Origin: RGIG3178 sp942492795
GTDB lineage: Bacteria; Bacillota; Clostridia; Christensenellales; QAND01
DNA length: 64,000 nt
Assembly (NCBI GenBank): GCA_942492795.1
Contig: OW818639.1
Coordinates: 1,488,001-1,552,000 of the forward strand
Reading direction: 5' to 3'
Position 1 is the first letter of the stretch, and every line of letters starts with the position of its first letter. The notes under the pieces were generated by a model that saw nothing but the letters and a program-made list of their open reading frames with translations, searched no databases and had not been told where the DNA came from. Positions 35,271 through 44,134 of this stretch are shown one piece after another. A program made the position numbers and the translations under genes.

Positions 35271-36425
35271 ATGCTGGAACAATACGTATTAAGAATGCCA
35301 AAGGAAGTATACAGCGGCGAAAACGCGTTGGACAGGGTTACAACGATCGTACGGGGTAACTATTCCAAAGTCGCATTGTTTACCGACAAAGGGATCCGCA
35401 GCACCGGGATCCTGGACAAGCTTATAAGTGATTTGGAACAATGCGGCGTTGAGACCATGATATTGGATCAACTGCCGGCAGAACCGACCTGCGATCAGGC
35501 ACAAGCCGTTATCGATCAATTCAAGGCGCTGAACGCGGATTTTATCATAGCGGCGGGCGGCGGAAGCGTTATGGACATCGCCAAACTGGCGTCGATAGCG
35601 GCAACCGATGCCTATGGCGTTCGCGATTTGTTGGATAACCCCGCATTGGGGAAAAAGACCGTCAAAACGCTTTTGATACCCACGACTGCAGGCACCGGAT
35701 CGGAGGCGACACCGAACAGCATTGTTTCCGTTCCGGAGAAAGAATTGAAAGTCGGGATCGTCAATACGGAAATGATAGCGGATGCTGTGATACTCGACGG
35801 CAGCATGATAAGCAATCTGCCAAAAAAGATAGCGGCATCAACCGGAATCGATGCGTTGGCCCACGCGATTGAATGTTATACATCCAACAAAGCGAATCCG
35901 TTCAGCAATCTTTTTGCGATGGAAGCATTGAAATTGATTTTTGCGAACATCGAAACCGCCTGTGAAAACAGCGATGCTGTGACGGAGAAAACAAACATGC
36001 TGATCGCGGCATTTTACGCCGGGGTGGCAATCACGGCTTCCGGCACGACGGCGGTTCATGCCCTGTCCTATCCGCTGGGCGGCAAATACCATATTCCCCA
36101 TGGCGTTTCCAACGCGATGATGCTGTTGCCTGTGCTTAATTTCAACAAGCCGAACTGTTATCAGGAATTCGCAGAAGTGTATGATGTGGTGAATCCCGGC
36201 GGCACAGAATCATCCTGTGAAGCAAAATCCGATTGGGTGCTCAACAGGATCGATCAGATGATCGAACGCCTGCAAATCCCGAAGTCTTTGACGGCTTTCG
36301 GGGTCGGGAAAGAGGACCTGGAAATTCTGGTCGAAGCGGGAATGAACGTTCAGCGGCTTTTGGTTAACAACAAAAGGCTTGTAACCGCCGACGATGCCAG
36401 AGACTTGTATTTGGAAATTATGTAA
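35271..36425 (+). CDS. Iron-containing alcohol dehydrogenase
   Basis: A 384-residue group-III alcohol dehydrogenase. The NAD site is G-G-G-S-V-M-D near 95, and iron ligands are read in D-A-L-A-H-A-I-E (Asp and His near 195-199), H-A-L-S-Y-P-L-G-G near 262 and H-I-P-H-G near 276. GGAGG lies 5 bases before the ATG. It reduces aldehydes or oxidises alcohols in fermentation; family members also include propanediol and lactaldehyde reductases. A separate transcript from the zinc enzyme upstream is suggested by the terminators on both sides. Confidence 0.92.
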   Translation: MLEQYVLRMPKEVYSGENALDRVTTIVRGNYSKVALFTDKGIRSTGILDKLISDLEQCGVETMILDQLPAEPTCDQAQAVIDQFKALNADFIIAAGGGSVMDIAKLASIAATDAYGVRDLLDNPALGKKTVKTLLIPTTAGTGSEATPNSIVSVPEKELKVGIVNTEMIADAVILDGSMISNLPKKIAASTGIDALAHAIECYTSNKANPFSNLFAMEALKLIFANIETACENSDAVTEKTNMLIAAFYAGVAITASGTTAVHALSYPLGGKYHIPHGVSNAMMLLPVLNFNKPNCYQEFAEVYDVVNPGGTESSCEAKSDWVLNRIDQMIERLQIPKSLTAFGVGKEDLEILVEAGMNVQRLLVNNKRLVTADDARDLYLEIM

Positions 36426-36442
36426 AAAATCTGACGAAACCC

Positions 36443-36482
36443 AATCAGCACTCCGTTTGGCACAACGGAGTGCTGATTCTTT
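36443..36482 (+). terminator. Terminator of the iron alcohol dehydrogenase gene
   Basis: AATCAGCACTCCGTT and AACGGAGTGCTGATT form a perfect 15-bp stem around TGGCAC, followed by CTTTTG. Confidence 0.85.
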
Positions 36483-36581
36483 TGCGGATTTGGAATTTTG
36501 TCTTTTGGCGGCACTGTTGAAACAAAAAAATACATGCCGATACACAGGGTAGCATCGCCCATTTTCAACCCACGGTCTCGT

Positions 36582-37292
36582 TCAATACAGTTTCATGCTC
36601 TCAGCGATGTGAATCATTTCCTTTTTTGATAATACACTTATTAACATAAAAGCATTCTCTTTAAGCTTAAAGACCAGTTTGTGCTCGGTTTCCTTTTCAA
36701 AATATTGCGCTGGTGCATCATTCACTGTTACATGCTCGGCGTTGCCATCTTCGCTGTCAACACCCAGGGTTGTTCCTCCCGGAAGTGCTTTTAGGCTTAT
36801 TTCGGCGCTTTTATCATTGGTAAATTTTATAACGTACAGCGTTGCAAATCGTTCAATGGACTTTATAGAATACCCATCCGGAACATAACTTGGCAGATAC
36901 AATCCTTTTATCTTTTCGGAAAACTGCTGATAGTCAACAGCCTTTTCTTCAACAGTTATCGTTGTCGATTCCTTTTTTGTTTCGGAGAATAAATTCAAAA
37001 ACGGTATCCGAAACGCTTCAACGCTGAAAATTACGGTTGTGGAAACAGCCAAAAACGCCACAATGGCGGCGGCGATTTTCAACGCAGACTTGCCAAGGCG
37101 ACCATAAAACTGTCTGCGCCGCACGGACTTGAAAGTGTGATCCATTCTTGCTTGAAAAGATGGCGACAAAGACACTTGCGCATCCAAGTCCGCATCACAA
37201 GGGAGCCGGGCGCAAAAGTCATCTATTTGCTTTTGCGCGGCATATGATATTAACTGATCCAGCATTTTATCATCCGGTTCAGATGTACTCAT
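36582..37292 (-). CDS. Membrane anti-sigma factor (DUF4367-like)
   Basis: A 236-residue single-pass protein. Residues 1-70 are cytoplasmic (M-L-D-Q-L-I-S-Y-A-A), a transmembrane helix lies at about 72-93, and the outer part carries Y-L-P-S-Y-V-P-D-G-Y near residue 137, the hallmark of DUF4367-type domains found in anti-sigma factors. It overlaps the upstream sigma gene by 14 bases, so the two are translationally coupled and most likely partners. A zinc H-x-x-x-C-x-x-C anti-sigma motif is absent. Confidence 0.8.
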   Translation of the reverse strand: MSTSEPDDKMLDQLISYAAQKQIDDFCARLPCDADLDAQVSLSPSFQARMDHTFKSVRRRQFYGRLGKSALKIAAAIVAFLAVSTTVIFSVEAFRIPFLNLFSETKKESTTITVEEKAVDYQQFSEKIKGLYLPSYVPDGYSIKSIERFATLYVIKFTNDKSAEISLKALPGGTTLGVDSEDGNAEHVTVNDAPAQYFEKETEHKLVFKLKENAFMLISVLSKKEMIHIAESMKLY

Positions 37293-37833
37293 CGCTTAAC
37301 CGCTCCTTTTTTAAATTTTCCACCAACATCTTTTTGGCTCTATGAAGCCTAACCCTTGCGAGCTGCTCCGAAATGCCCAGAAGAGACGCAATCTCCAACG
37401 TTGCGTAATCATAGACATACCGCATGACCGCGACATCGGAGTATTTGGTATCCATCGTTTTCAATGCATGTTGTATGCCTGAGAGGCTTTCCCGACTGAG
37501 AAAACTATCCAACGGGGATGCGGCGTCATCTGTGATGTTGGATAATTCATCCTCAAGATACAGATTTTCCCGCCTATGTTGATTGTAAATATCGATGGAT
37601 GCGTTTCTAACTATAATAACCATGAAATACTTGGTTTTGTTACAAATAACAGAGTCGATGTTGAAATTATTTTTAGTCAACTTCATAAAAGCGGTTTGCA
37701 CGGCATCTTCAGCCAGATACGAATCATGCAGAATTCCATAGGAAACATGATACATCAGCTTTCCATACGCAACGTATAACTGCTCCAGTACCTGTATTTT
37801 ATTTTTATCCCTGCCGGAAAAGGACAATGCCAC
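37279..37833 (-). CDS. ECF RNA polymerase sigma factor
   Basis: A 184-residue sigma-70 family factor. Region 2 shows Y-L-A-E-D-A-V-Q-T-A-F near residue 43 and region 4 the helix-turn-helix Y-D-Y-A-T-L-E-I-A-S-L-L-G-I-S-E-Q-L-A-R near 140. GGAGGT lies 9 bases before the ATG. It is coupled to the DUF4367-like anti-sigma gene. It is the second ECF/anti-sigma pair in the window; the two sigma factors are not close copies. Confidence 0.88.
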   Translation of the reverse strand: MALSFSGRDKNKIQVLEQLYVAYGKLMYHVSYGILHDSYLAEDAVQTAFMKLTKNNFNIDSVICNKTKYFMVIIVRNASIDIYNQHRRENLYLEDELSNITDDAASPLDSFLSRESLSGIQHALKTMDTKYSDVAVMRYVYDYATLEIASLLGISEQLARVRLHRAKKMLVENLKKERLSDEYI

Positions 37834-38136
37834 GGATGACCTCCTTCAGGTCTGACCACATAAGAAAAAACTGTCGGAACGTGCGCCTGTCCCGGAACGA
37901 ATTTTCATCGTCCGGGGCAACCGGTCAAATGCCGATATCGAACACATGCTTAGCGCTAATGTAGCACAGAACCATCCTGTTTTCAACAGGACGGAGACAG
38001 GATACAAACGATAGGAACGACGCAACCGAAAACAGGAATATAAAAAAGAATAAATAAATATCTATATTGTGTAACAGATAAAGCGATATTCCGGTTTATA
38101 TGTATGAAAAAACAAAAAGAAAAGAGGTGACTTAGA
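37834..38136. other. Divergent intergenic region with two hairpins
   Basis: Two inverted repeats are seen: CCCGGAACGA...TCGTCCGGG (about 37892-37917) and TCCTGTTTTCAACAGGA (37975-37991). The right part is AT-rich and precedes the small secreted protein. A rightward ribosome site GAGGTGAC lies before 38137. Confidence 0.45.
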
Positions 38137-38580
38137 ATGGCAAAAACCAAGAAACTATTCGCTGTGTTGTTGATCGTTTCACTGTTGATCATGAGTGCGT
38201 CTCCCGCCTATGCGGCAACGGCAAAGAAGCAAAGCAGCCTAAAAGCAGGCGGGGTATCCATTATGTGGACCTATATCAGCACTGTCCTGACATGGATGGA
38301 TATAGACGCATATGGTGAGGCGTCCATGGCTGCGTCCATGGATGCATATGCTGGCGTGACTTCGATCAAGATCACTTCATACCTGCAAAGATATTCGGGG
38401 TCAGGGTGGACACCCATCAAATCCTGGACGCAGACGTTTTCAGGAACTTATGGAACCTGGACGCAAACGTATTATGTTTCCAGCGGATATCTCTATCGTC
38501 TGCGGTCGTATTTCTATGCATACGTCGGAACAACGATGGTTGAAAGCACAAATCTGATTTCCGGAATCGTAGATTATTAG
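38137..38580 (+). CDS. Small secreted protein (DUF6147-like)
   Basis: A 147-residue exported protein. The signal peptide (M-A-K-T-K-K-L-F then a hydrophobic core) is probably cut after A-Y-A, near residue 28. The mature part is rich in Tyr, Ser, Thr and Trp (S-W-T-Q-T-F-S-G-T-Y-G-T-W-T-Q-T), all-beta in look, and resembles proteins placed in DUF6147, found in sporulating Bacillota. AAGAGGTGAC lies upstream. It is followed by a perfect 16-bp hairpin and a lone receiver gene, probably on the same transcript. Confidence 0.65.
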   Translation: MAKTKKLFAVLLIVSLLIMSASPAYAATAKKQSSLKAGGVSIMWTYISTVLTWMDIDAYGEASMAASMDAYAGVTSIKITSYLQRYSGSGWTPIKSWTQTFSGTYGTWTQTYYVSSGYLYRLRSYFYAYVGTTMVESTNLISGIVDY

Positions 38581-38595
38581 AAACAGGCGTTGAAC

Positions 38596-38631
38596 GATCT
38601 GAAATGATTCCGCATGGAATCATTTCAGATC
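38596..38631 (+). other. Perfect 16-bp hairpin between secreted protein and receiver genes
   Basis: GATCTGAAATGATTCC and GGAATCATTTCAGATC form a perfect stem with a GCAT loop. No T-run follows; AAAGGAG of the next gene begins 3 bases later. It may protect the upstream mRNA end, be cut by RNase III, or lower translation of the receiver. Confidence 0.7.
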
Positions 38632-38650
38632 ATAAAGGAGCAGACAAAAG

Positions 38651-39037
38651 ATGAGGATACTATTGATCCAGGACAGAGACTTAAGCGTCGACATCATCTC
38701 CGAATATTTCTTGAAACGGGGAGATGTGGAAATATTTAATATCGTGCATACATTGTATGATGCTATAAAATTAATCAAATACAGGATGCCTGACATCATA
38801 CTGCTGGATACCGAAACGCCGCAAAGCAGCATGAATGCATTGCTGGAATCCATCAACATAAACGATGTCCATCCAAAACCGGATGTAATCGTTCTATCTT
38901 CCATCAACAATGATGCCGTGATTCAGGAATCCTGCATGTTGGGAGCCTCCTATTATATTGCCAAACCCATCCGTATGGAATTTCTTTACAAAAGAGTGTT
39001 TGAAGTATCCAGGCAAGACAGCCGAATGATCGTATAG
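38651..39037 (+). CDS. Stand-alone Spo0A-like receiver domain
   Basis: A 128-residue single-domain response regulator. Acidic residues are at I-Q-D-R-D near 8-10, the phospho-acceptor is Asp in I-L-L-D-T near 54 and the Lys is in I-A-K-P-I near 106. The stretch P-D-V-I-V-L-S-S ... G-A-S-Y-Y-I-A-K-P-I-R-M-E-F-L closely follows the Spo0A receiver pattern (G-A-S-Y-F-x-x-K-P-F-D-M-E-N-L), but the chain ends before any DNA-binding domain. It might act as a phosphate sink or decoy in the sporulation phosphorelay. AAAGGAG precedes the ATG. Confidence 0.75.
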   Translation: MRILLIQDRDLSVDIISEYFLKRGDVEIFNIVHTLYDAIKLIKYRMPDIILLDTETPQSSMNALLESININDVHPKPDVIVLSSINNDAVIQESCMLGASYYIAKPIRMEFLYKRVFEVSRQDSRMIV

Positions 39038-39537
39038 AGGAACAGATCCATCAAAACGCCTACCGCAACTTGCTTCCACCGGTCTGGTTTTTAATTCCGG
39101 GAATACCGACAACAAAGCCGCAAATCCTTGACGGATTTGCGGCTTTTTTGCTGACTTTGCCGGAGATTCATAAATTTGTCAAAAATTATTGATAAAGCAA
39201 AAATAAAAAACAATAATGCCAGTAAGCATAGTATATAATTATACAAAAAATACTATAATAACGGATTAAAGATGATACGGTTTGCAAACCACAACACTTA
39301 GCAAATATAAAGTAAATGTCAATATTGAATCAGGAATGTATAAAGAGATCAAAAAATCTGTTACAATGTTTGAGGTAAAATGGGGTACAGGGTTATTGAA
39401 AAGCGTTCCGTCTGTGAAAGATATGCGCAGATCGTCGCAACCACGCAAAAACATCCCGAACCAAACCGAGAACGATTGCATGCTATACCGACACAGACAC
39501 ATGTTTTGCTATAAAATACTCAACGGGGGTATTTCAA
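39038..39537. other. Intergenic region before the Na/Pi cotransporter
   Basis: 500 bases. The first third holds a strong terminator (39114-39149), then comes AT-rich DNA with TATAAT at 39234-39239, a possible -10 without a clear -35. An open frame from 39282 runs into the next gene in another phase and looks like chance. The leader of about 290 bases is long, but no known riboswitch is recognised. Confidence 0.4.
39114..39149 (+). terminator. Terminator of the receiver gene
   Basis: AAAGCCGCAAATCC and GGATTTGCGGCTTT form a perfect 14-bp stem around TTGAC with TTTT after. It differs from the terminator at 25783 by one compensated base pair (CG for AT) and the loop. Confidence 0.88.
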
Positions 39538-41340
39538 ATGGATATATTTTCAATCATTACGCTGTTCGGAGGCATTGCATTGTTCCTCTACGGCATGTCG
39601 CTGATGGGCAACGGGCTTAAGAATGTTGCCGGAAACAAGATGGAAACGATTCTGTGGAAACTTTCCTCAACGCCGCTAAAAGGTCTTTTGCTCGGTACGT
39701 TCGCAACCGCCATCATACAATCCTCGGCAGCTACAACCTGTATGGTCATCGGTTTTGTAAACGCCGGGATGATGAAGGTTTCCCAGTCGATCGGCGTTAT
39801 TATGGGTGCCGAGATCGGCACTACGATGACAGGCTGGCTGCTTACGCTGGCAAGCATATCCGGAAAAAGCGCAGCTGCCCGGGTGTTTTCAACCTCAACA
39901 TTCGTTCCGGTTCTTTCCGTGATCGGCATTTGCTTCTATATGTTTTCCAGGAGAGCTGTCAAAAAGCATATAGGGACTATCATACTCGGATTTACGGTGC
40001 TCATGTTTGGTATGATCACCATAAGCGGTGCCGTAGCACCCCTCAAAAACGATCCCAATTTTACACGCATCCTGATGCTGTTCTCCAATCCATTTTTAGG
40101 CATTCTGGCGGGCTGTTTTCTGACTGTCATCATCCAAAGCTGCTCAGCCGGCGTTGGCATCCTTCAGGCATTGTCCATTACTGGGGCGCTTACCTTTTCT
40201 GCCTGCCTGCCGCTGATCCTTGGTATCAATCTTGGAGCATCCACACCGGTGCTGTTCGCCATGATCGGCTCAAACAAGAAGGGCAAGCGTGCCGCCATGG
40301 CATATCTTGTATGCAACGTTTTGGGTATCCTCATCATCAGTTTGCTGTATTATCCACTAAGGGCTATCGCGGGGCTTCCCTTTATGGACAGCATTGCAGG
40401 CCCTGTGGGCATCGCGATACTGAACACAGTGATGCGGGTTATCATCATGGTTTTCCTGCTGCCGGGCTTTAAGTTTGTCGAAAAGCTTTTGTATATCATC
40501 ATAAAGTATGACAAATCCGAAGATGAGGACGAGGAGGATATCAACAAGCTGGATGACCGCGCTTTGCAATATCCACAAACCGCTCTGGGACTGAGCATCG
40601 ATGCGACTTACAACATGGCGCGCATCGCAGAGGAAAGCGTCCTATGTTCCATGGATATTTTGGATGATTACAACAGGAATATTGCCTCGCGAATCATGGA
40701 GAAGGAGACTATTCTTGATAAATACGAGGATAAAGTCGGCGCTTATGTGATGAAGCTGCGTATCAATGAGCTCCGTGCCGACCAACAGAAAACGGTCGCG
40801 AAACTGCTCAACGCTCTAAGTGATTTTGAAAGGCTTGGCGATCATTCGGTAAACCTTGCGCAACTCGCGACGGAGAAAGAGGAGAAGAAGATTGTCTTTT
40901 CATCCGAGGCGAGCAGAGAACTTGTACTTTTAACGGATGCTATCAAGTGCATTGTGTCTAAATCGATTGAAGCGTATTGTACGGACAATGTAGACCTTGC
41001 GCTGAGCGTGGAACCACTGGAACATATCGTGAATATTCTGTGTGACGACATGAAAATGCGCCACGTAAACAGACTACAGACAGGGCAGTGTACCATTGGC
41101 ATCGGTTTCATATTCAACGACATTCTGACCAATTACGAGAGGATCTCCGATCATTGTTCCAACATTGCAATATGCATGCTCCGTCTAAACGATCCGGATT
41201 TTATGCCGCATGAATACGCAATAAATGCTACAAAAACGCAAATATACATACAAAATTACGAGGAATATATGGATAAATACGTAAAGCCGATTCAAATAAC
41301 CATCCAAACGGAAGATGTACAGCGGATTATCAATCTATAG
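39538..41340 (+). CDS. Na/Pi cotransporter family protein with PhoU-like C-terminus
   Basis: A 600-residue protein. Residues 1-320 contain about nine membrane helices with the duplicated Q-S-S motifs of the NptA/PNaS family (Q-S-S-A-A-T-T near 61 and Q-S-C-S-A-G near 201). Residues from about 340 to 560 form helical PhoU-like repeats (N-A-L-S-D-F-E-R-L-G-D-H near 426; Y-E-R-I-S-D-H near 532). It should import phosphate with sodium, with the PhoU part as a regulatory domain. A GGGGG-type site lies 8 bases upstream. It stands alone with its own terminator. Confidence 0.9.
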   Translation: MDIFSIITLFGGIALFLYGMSLMGNGLKNVAGNKMETILWKLSSTPLKGLLLGTFATAIIQSSAATTCMVIGFVNAGMMKVSQSIGVIMGAEIGTTMTGWLLTLASISGKSAAARVFSTSTFVPVLSVIGICFYMFSRRAVKKHIGTIILGFTVLMFGMITISGAVAPLKNDPNFTRILMLFSNPFLGILAGCFLTVIIQSCSAGVGILQALSITGALTFSACLPLILGINLGASTPVLFAMIGSNKKGKRAAMAYLVCNVLGILIISLLYYPLRAIAGLPFMDSIAGPVGIAILNTVMRVIIMVFLLPGFKFVEKLLYIIIKYDKSEDEDEEDINKLDDRALQYPQTALGLSIDATYNMARIAEESVLCSMDILDDYNRNIASRIMEKETILDKYEDKVGAYVMKLRINELRADQQKTVAKLLNALSDFERLGDHSVNLAQLATEKEEKKIVFSSEASRELVLLTDAIKCIVSKSIEAYCTDNVDLALSVEPLEHIVNILCDDMKMRHVNRLQTGQCTIGIGFIFNDILTNYERISDHCSNIAICMLRLNDPDFMPHEYAINATKTQIYIQNYEEYMDKYVKPIQITIQTEDVQRIINL

Positions 41341-41403
41341 ACTGGAACCGATTTCTGGCTCTGGAACTTTGTTGGTTTGAAGGAGCATATCGCATTTGAG
41401 TTG

Positions 41404-41432
41404 AAGAAGCCCCAAAGCGGGGCTTCTTCTTT
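41404..41432 (+). terminator. Terminator of the Na/Pi cotransporter gene
   Basis: AAGAAGCCCC and GGGGCTTCTT pair around AAAGC, followed by CTTTTAC. Confidence 0.85.
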
Positions 41433-41675
41433 TACATAAGCCAGGATGGCAGCGATGGCTGAGCTTCAAATTGTTTAGTGCCGATTTGTAAGTTAAACAG
41501 TTTATAGATGGCTTCATGCTCCGCTTGGCTTGGCAAAGATAGACGCTCCTTTCAATTTATTGTATCCTTGCTATAAGAAGCAACGGATCGATGTATGAAG
41601 GGCTGCCAGGTTACAGAAGCAGCACATCAAGAAGCCAGGCTGCTCTTATAGTGTGTGAACCTTTGGGGGTTAGAA

Positions 41676-42992
41676 ATGAATACAGTTTTGCGTGACATTG
41701 CCTCGGCGTTAACAAAAGGATTCGCCTCCCTTGTGAAATGGCTGAAGCAAACGCCACAGGAAGCCAAACCGGTACAGCCAATCGATGTTGCCGTCCGGTC
41801 GTTTTTGCAGGATGGCAATATTGCGGTCACATTGCCCAGAGGATTTGATTCTTCGCTGTTTTGGAGACCCTCCGCGGCGTTTGATCCATATCTCGCCGAG
41901 TTGTCCGCCGTAACGGCTGCGGCTGCCTACAACAACGGCGGGATGCTGGACAGGGAAGATGGCAATGCGCCCGATGCTTGTATCAAAGACGCCTTTGAAA
42001 AATTTGGTTTCACCGTTTTTCAAACATATCATTACGAACAGCAGTCAACGGATGAAAGTAAAGATACCGTTGCGTTTGGAATAGGATACCGCAAGCTTCT
42101 TGGCAAAGGCAGAAACGATTCCGATCTGCTGGCGATCGTTGTTCGGGGTACGGTTGGAAAAGAGTGGGAAAGCAACTTTCGCATCGCAAAAGAAGGCGGC
42201 CCAATCGAAGCGAATCACTATGGATTTATGACCGCTGCAACCGGTGTCATGCAGGCTTTCGACCAGTTTCTCAAAGATCACGCAGTCGAGATAAAGCGCG
42301 GCAAGGCTAACACAAAAATTTGGATTGTCGGACACAGCCGCGGCGCAGCCGTCGCAAATATGGTTGCACATGCACTAAACCAAAGCGCAGCGATAGCGTC
42401 ACCGACAAACATCTATGCCTATACCTTTGGGACGCCGAACGTGTCAACGTTTGCATCGGCCTTTTACGAACCGAATATCATTAACATTGCAAATGAAATG
42501 GATTTTGTTACAAAGGTGCCTTTGCAAGAGGGCTGGGGCTATGGAAAATACGGGATTACGATCGGGTTTGACGCATATGCGATCAAGGGCTTTATGGAGT
42601 ATTTTAAAGAAAAGACCGAAAGCGGTATCCCCTATGCCGGCTTTGACGATGTCAGCGCGGTAAATAAACTGACGGACAATATTGTAAAAATTGCCCCAAC
42701 CGTCGCAGACTATTACATAACGCCGACAGGCCGTTCCAATCTTTCGATCCGAACGCTGCTGGACACACTGTCGATGTATTTAAACGATAAGACATCGGCG
42801 CACAAAATGGAATTCATACTTTATTGGTTGCATATCCGGTATCATCCCATTGCGGATTTTTTTGTCAAAAACGGCAATTTCAACGGTGAGAAGATTTGGC
42901 ATGCACACTGCATGGAAGCGTATATCTGTTATACACAAGCGTTTTATCATAATTCGCTCCTTAGCGGACTGCCTGAAAACGATCAAAAATAA
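41676..42992 (+). CDS. Lipase class 3 family protein
   Basis: A 438-residue protein with an alpha/beta-hydrolase domain of the lipase-3 type. The nucleophile elbow is G-H-S-R-G-A-A near residue 217 (catalytic Ser), with F-G-T-P-N near 255 and an Asp in N-E-M-D-F near 277 placed as in lipase-3 proteins. The start at the ATG of M-N-T-V-L-R-D has GGGGG 6 bases upstream; a GTG 21 bases earlier would cover this site. No signal peptide is seen, so it is probably cytoplasmic. Substrate unknown; distant relatives are plant and fungal triacylglycerol lipases. Confidence 0.78.
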   Translation: MNTVLRDIASALTKGFASLVKWLKQTPQEAKPVQPIDVAVRSFLQDGNIAVTLPRGFDSSLFWRPSAAFDPYLAELSAVTAAAAYNNGGMLDREDGNAPDACIKDAFEKFGFTVFQTYHYEQQSTDESKDTVAFGIGYRKLLGKGRNDSDLLAIVVRGTVGKEWESNFRIAKEGGPIEANHYGFMTAATGVMQAFDQFLKDHAVEIKRGKANTKIWIVGHSRGAAVANMVAHALNQSAAIASPTNIYAYTFGTPNVSTFASAFYEPNIINIANEMDFVTKVPLQEGWGYGKYGITIGFDAYAIKGFMEYFKEKTESGIPYAGFDDVSAVNKLTDNIVKIAPTVADYYITPTGRSNLSIRTLLDTLSMYLNDKTSAHKMEFILYWLHIRYHPIADFFVKNGNFNGEKIWHAHCMEAYICYTQAFYHNSLLSGLPENDQK

Positions 42993-43120
42993 CTGCGGAA
43001 CAAAATCGCTTAAAGAGTTCATTTTTTTGAAGGGAAGAACAAGGCAGATTCAAGAAAAGGCCTTAAGAAGATTACGACATCCGACGCGCAGCAATAGCCT
43101 AAAAGGCTATCTTGAATAAT

Positions 43121-43157
43121 AAAGAGGGCGAAATCAATCCTTTCGCCCTCTTTGTTA
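43121..43157. terminator. Bidirectional terminator
   Basis: AAAGAGGGCGAAA and TTTCGCCCTCTTT form a perfect 13-bp stem around a 7-base loop between convergent genes (lipase-3 and L25). Confidence 0.88.
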
Positions 43158-43171
43158 TTAGTGGTATCCGA

Positions 43172-43756
43172 TTATTTATCTGCCGGTTTGCCCGCACCGG
43201 GCTCCTCTACCGGTAAAGCTCTGGCAGCCTTAATGGTAGCATAAACTTCATGATCCGGATCAAGCACCTTGATCTCAGGGGCGAGGTGAAAGTCGATCGC
43301 TGTAATGCTTTCTCCCAATTCCTTTTTGGCAACATCAACCACGATCACATCGGGCATCAGTGCCGTTTTTCCCTCAACTTCCATTTCCGATTTAAGCACA
43401 TGGACCTGCAACATTCTGTGTTCCAACTCATCCCTGCCATGAAAGCTGATCGGAAGCTGTAATTTAATCACCTGATCCGTTGAAACCAACTGAATCGCAA
43501 CATGTAAGATGTTTCTTTCAACGTTATGCCTTTGAATTTCTTTCACGAAGCCAAAGACTTTTGCGTCTTCTAGTTCAACCCATATTTTTGCGTTCGTCCC
43601 ATTTTTTGCAATGACTTTATTCAGTTCTTTAGCATCGAATTTTACGGAGGTCGAAGCTGTGCCGGGACCGTTTAAAACGCCCGGAATGAAACCTGCATTT
43701 CTGACTATTTTTGGGCTTTCCATTCTTGGCAAAGCTTTTAATAACGCATTATCCAT
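43172..43756 (-). CDS. 50S ribosomal protein L25/general stress protein Ctc family
   Basis: A 194-residue member of the L25/TL5/Ctc family, which binds 5S rRNA. The start is the ATG of M-D-N-A-L-L-K-A, with AAGGAG 9 bases upstream. The N-terminal L25 part has G-F-I-P-G-V-L-N-G near 26 and E-I-Q-R-H-N-V near 75; the C-terminal TL5-type beta domain has the vDv pattern in P-D-V-I-V-V-D-V near 135. Longer Ctc-type proteins of this length are common in Bacillota. It is alone on its transcript, not beside pth as in many genomes. Confidence 0.82.
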   Translation of the reverse strand: MDNALLKALPRMESPKIVRNAGFIPGVLNGPGTASTSVKFDAKELNKVIAKNGTNAKIWVELEDAKVFGFVKEIQRHNVERNILHVAIQLVSTDQVIKLQLPISFHGRDELEHRMLQVHVLKSEMEVEGKTALMPDVIVVDVAKKELGESITAIDFHLAPEIKVLDPDHEVYATIKAARALPVEEPGAGKPADK

Positions 43757-43939
43757 GGAATTACACTCCTTACGGCTATAGTCCATCTTCCTTTTGAATC
43801 ATGATGGTTCTCTCATTCTATACTTATATTGGCAAAAGTCAAATTAATAAAATTTACTATTATTGATAAAATATTACTAATTACAATACTAATATTGAAT
43901 AATATAATAATATTTATTAATAAAGTTAAATAAATAATA
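43757..43939. other. Extremely AT-rich intergenic DNA
   Basis: The stretch around 43830-43960 is almost free of G and C (runs such as AATAATATAATAATATT). It contains no gene, and could be an upstream promoter region for the L25 gene or the scar of the lost 5' part of the neighbouring remnant. Confidence 0.5.
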
Positions 43940-44134
43940 TATTGTATTTCTATATACTACGGTATAAGTGAACACAAATTCAAGGGGAACATCCCTGGTT
44001 GGGCAATGCAGAACGAGGCGCGAAGATTTGTTGCGATGGGGCAAGCATTTGTCGGGAATTCTTTTGCACCTCAAAATAAATATACAAAGCGGCTTGAAGA
44101 AGAAGGCAAGCCGCTTTGTATATCTGAGAAATAA
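43940..44134 (+). pseudogene. C-terminal remnant, possibly of a flavodoxin-family protein
   Basis: Within the 750-base gap after the L25 gene one frame reads Y-Y-G-I-S-E-H-K-F-K-G-N-I-P-G-W-A-M-Q-N-E-A, then R-R-F-V-A-M-G-Q-A-F and ends at TAA (44132). It has protein-like codon use but no start; the upstream DNA is extremely AT-rich and has stops. The pattern recalls the end of multimeric-flavodoxin proteins, but this is a weak impression. It looks like a truncated gene. Confidence 0.35.
44080..44123 (+). other. Perfect 17-bp hairpin inside the remnant's end
   Basis: ATATACAAAGCGGCTTG and CAAGCCGCTTTGTATAT pair over a 10-base purine loop (AAGAAGAAGG). There is no T-run. It overlaps the 3' end of the decayed frame and may be its former transcript end. 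Confidence 0.6.

Noticed and set aside
39282..39620. 112-codon open frame overlapping the Na/Pi cotransporter start
   Set aside because: Out of frame with a clear gene, no ribosome site, composition not protein-like in its second half.
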